Source of the DNA: Isoetes engelmannii
Taxonomy: Eukaryota > Streptophyta > Lycopodiopsida > Isoetales > Isoetaceae
Length of the DNA: 20,351 nt
Reading direction: 5' to 3'
Assembly: GCA_011763485.2 (NCBI GenBank)
Contig: JAANSK020284601.1
Coordinates: 1-20,351 of the forward strand
Shown: positions 19,929-20,351 of the stretch, piece by piece
Position numbering within the stretch: position 1 is the first letter of the stretch
Layout of the letters: every line of letters begins with the position of its first letter
The notes under the pieces: generated by a model
The model's database searches: none
What the model saw: only the letters and a program-made list of their open reading frames with translations
What the model was told of the DNA's origin: nothing
Made by a program: the position numbers and the translations under genes

Positions 19929-20187
19929 TCATACAAATGAAAAACCCTGAAGCTTGATTTGTAGACAATAATTAGTAGTAAAGCAAGTAAAAATTGAAAT
20001 CCACCCCTCAAGGGCAAAGCTCTTCACCCAACCAGGCTATTCGGAGCAAAGAATATTTGAGAAAGACCACTAAGAATGGCACCAGAACACAAGAAAACAG
20101 AAGGCTTTCAAATCCACAAACTTCAACCAGCAGGACTAGGACAAGAATTCCAGGAGATAGAAGTTATGGAAGAGGTAAAAAGAAGAT
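19929..20187 (-). repeat. 5' LTR (right copy), inner part
   Basis: This matches 17468-17725 closely through the AGAAGATGAAT phrase, with a few small indels. Most differences are C/T or G/A transitions, as expected for methylated plant repeats. The homology then stops abruptly, although about 490 bp of LTR should remain. Confidence 0.85.
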
Positions 20188-20351
20188 GAATCACCATTCC
20201 ACTATTTTGAATTTTATTCCAATTTCATTTTTTTTTTTTGGTCGGGTTTTTAACCTATGTTTTGGTCAGGATTTTGCATCCTGGGTTTTTTTTTTGTATA
20301 TGAATTGGGGGCCATATTGTACCATTTTTTATGTGTGTTGAAAAAGGAAGA
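20188..20351. other. Unmatched sequence replacing the outer right LTR
   Basis: This T-rich sequence contains two phrases like GGTC(G/A)GG(A)TTTT and runs of T, and shows no similarity to the left LTR. It may be the edge of another insertion or a rearrangement breakpoint. The window ends before this can be resolved. Confidence 0.5.

Larger units (their letters stand above)
17468..20351 (-). mobile_element. LTR retrotransposon with gag only, runs past the window end
   Basis: Direct repeats at 17468-17725 and 19929-20187 are the matching ends of two LTRs. In element order on the minus strand come the 5' LTR (right), a primer-binding site complementary to initiator Met-tRNA (19926-19915), gag, a purine-rich tract and the 3' LTR (left). 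The internal region is only about 1.7 kb and shows no protease, RT, RNase H or integrase, so the element looks non-autonomous, like plant TR-GAG elements. About 15-16 substitutions over roughly 255 aligned bp of the two LTRs (by-eye count) suggest an insertion of moderate age. The coding part looks decayed. The outer part of the right LTR is not recognisable before the window ends. Confidence 0.85.

Overview
The window looks like nuclear DNA of a land plant. It holds a plant-type XPF/RAD1 repair nuclease gene with short GT-AG introns, remnants of PLS/DYW-class pentatricopeptide repeat (PPR) genes, one exon of a plant NIPA magnesium-transporter-like gene, and several decayed mobile elements in AT-rich DNA. 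The PPR and Ty3/gypsy sequence style and the repeat-rich layout remind me of a fern or another non-flowering vascular plant, but that is an impression and not a proven placement.

Layout. 1-660: GC-richer stretch with no gene and a short motif repeated in both orientations. 955-1870 (-): reverse-transcriptase-like fossil containing an 80-bp tandem duplication. 1885-2424 (-) and 2446-2935 (+): two PPR gene remnants lying head to head, with a 37-bp near-perfect hairpin at their junction. 3610-3981 (+): a third PPR remnant. About 4150-6310 (-): Ty3/gypsy fossil (gag, zinc knuckle, protease, start of RT). 6311-9727: AT-rich DNA with no recognisable gene. 9728-10197: a MITE-like element with 15-bp perfect terminal inverted repeats next to TA and an internal fold-back of short repeats. 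10580-15072 (-): an apparently intact eight-exon XPF gene, 991 aa. About 15430-15850 (-): unidentified interrupted coding remnant. 17211-17385 (+): isolated NIPA-like exon. 17468 to beyond the window end (-): LTR retrotransposon that carries gag but no visible pol, with a 7 x 29-bp tandem array.

The only gene that looks functional is XPF. Its product would pair with ERCC1 to cut DNA 5' of lesions in nucleotide excision repair. The other parts do not form a pathway; they read as gene debris and mobile elements around one housekeeping repair gene. I found no coherent undescribed multi-gene system. The most unusual items are the gag-only LTR element with its exact 29-bp array, the fold-back MITE, the hairpin at the PPR junction, the RT-like fossil, and the unidentified coding remnant upstream of XPF.
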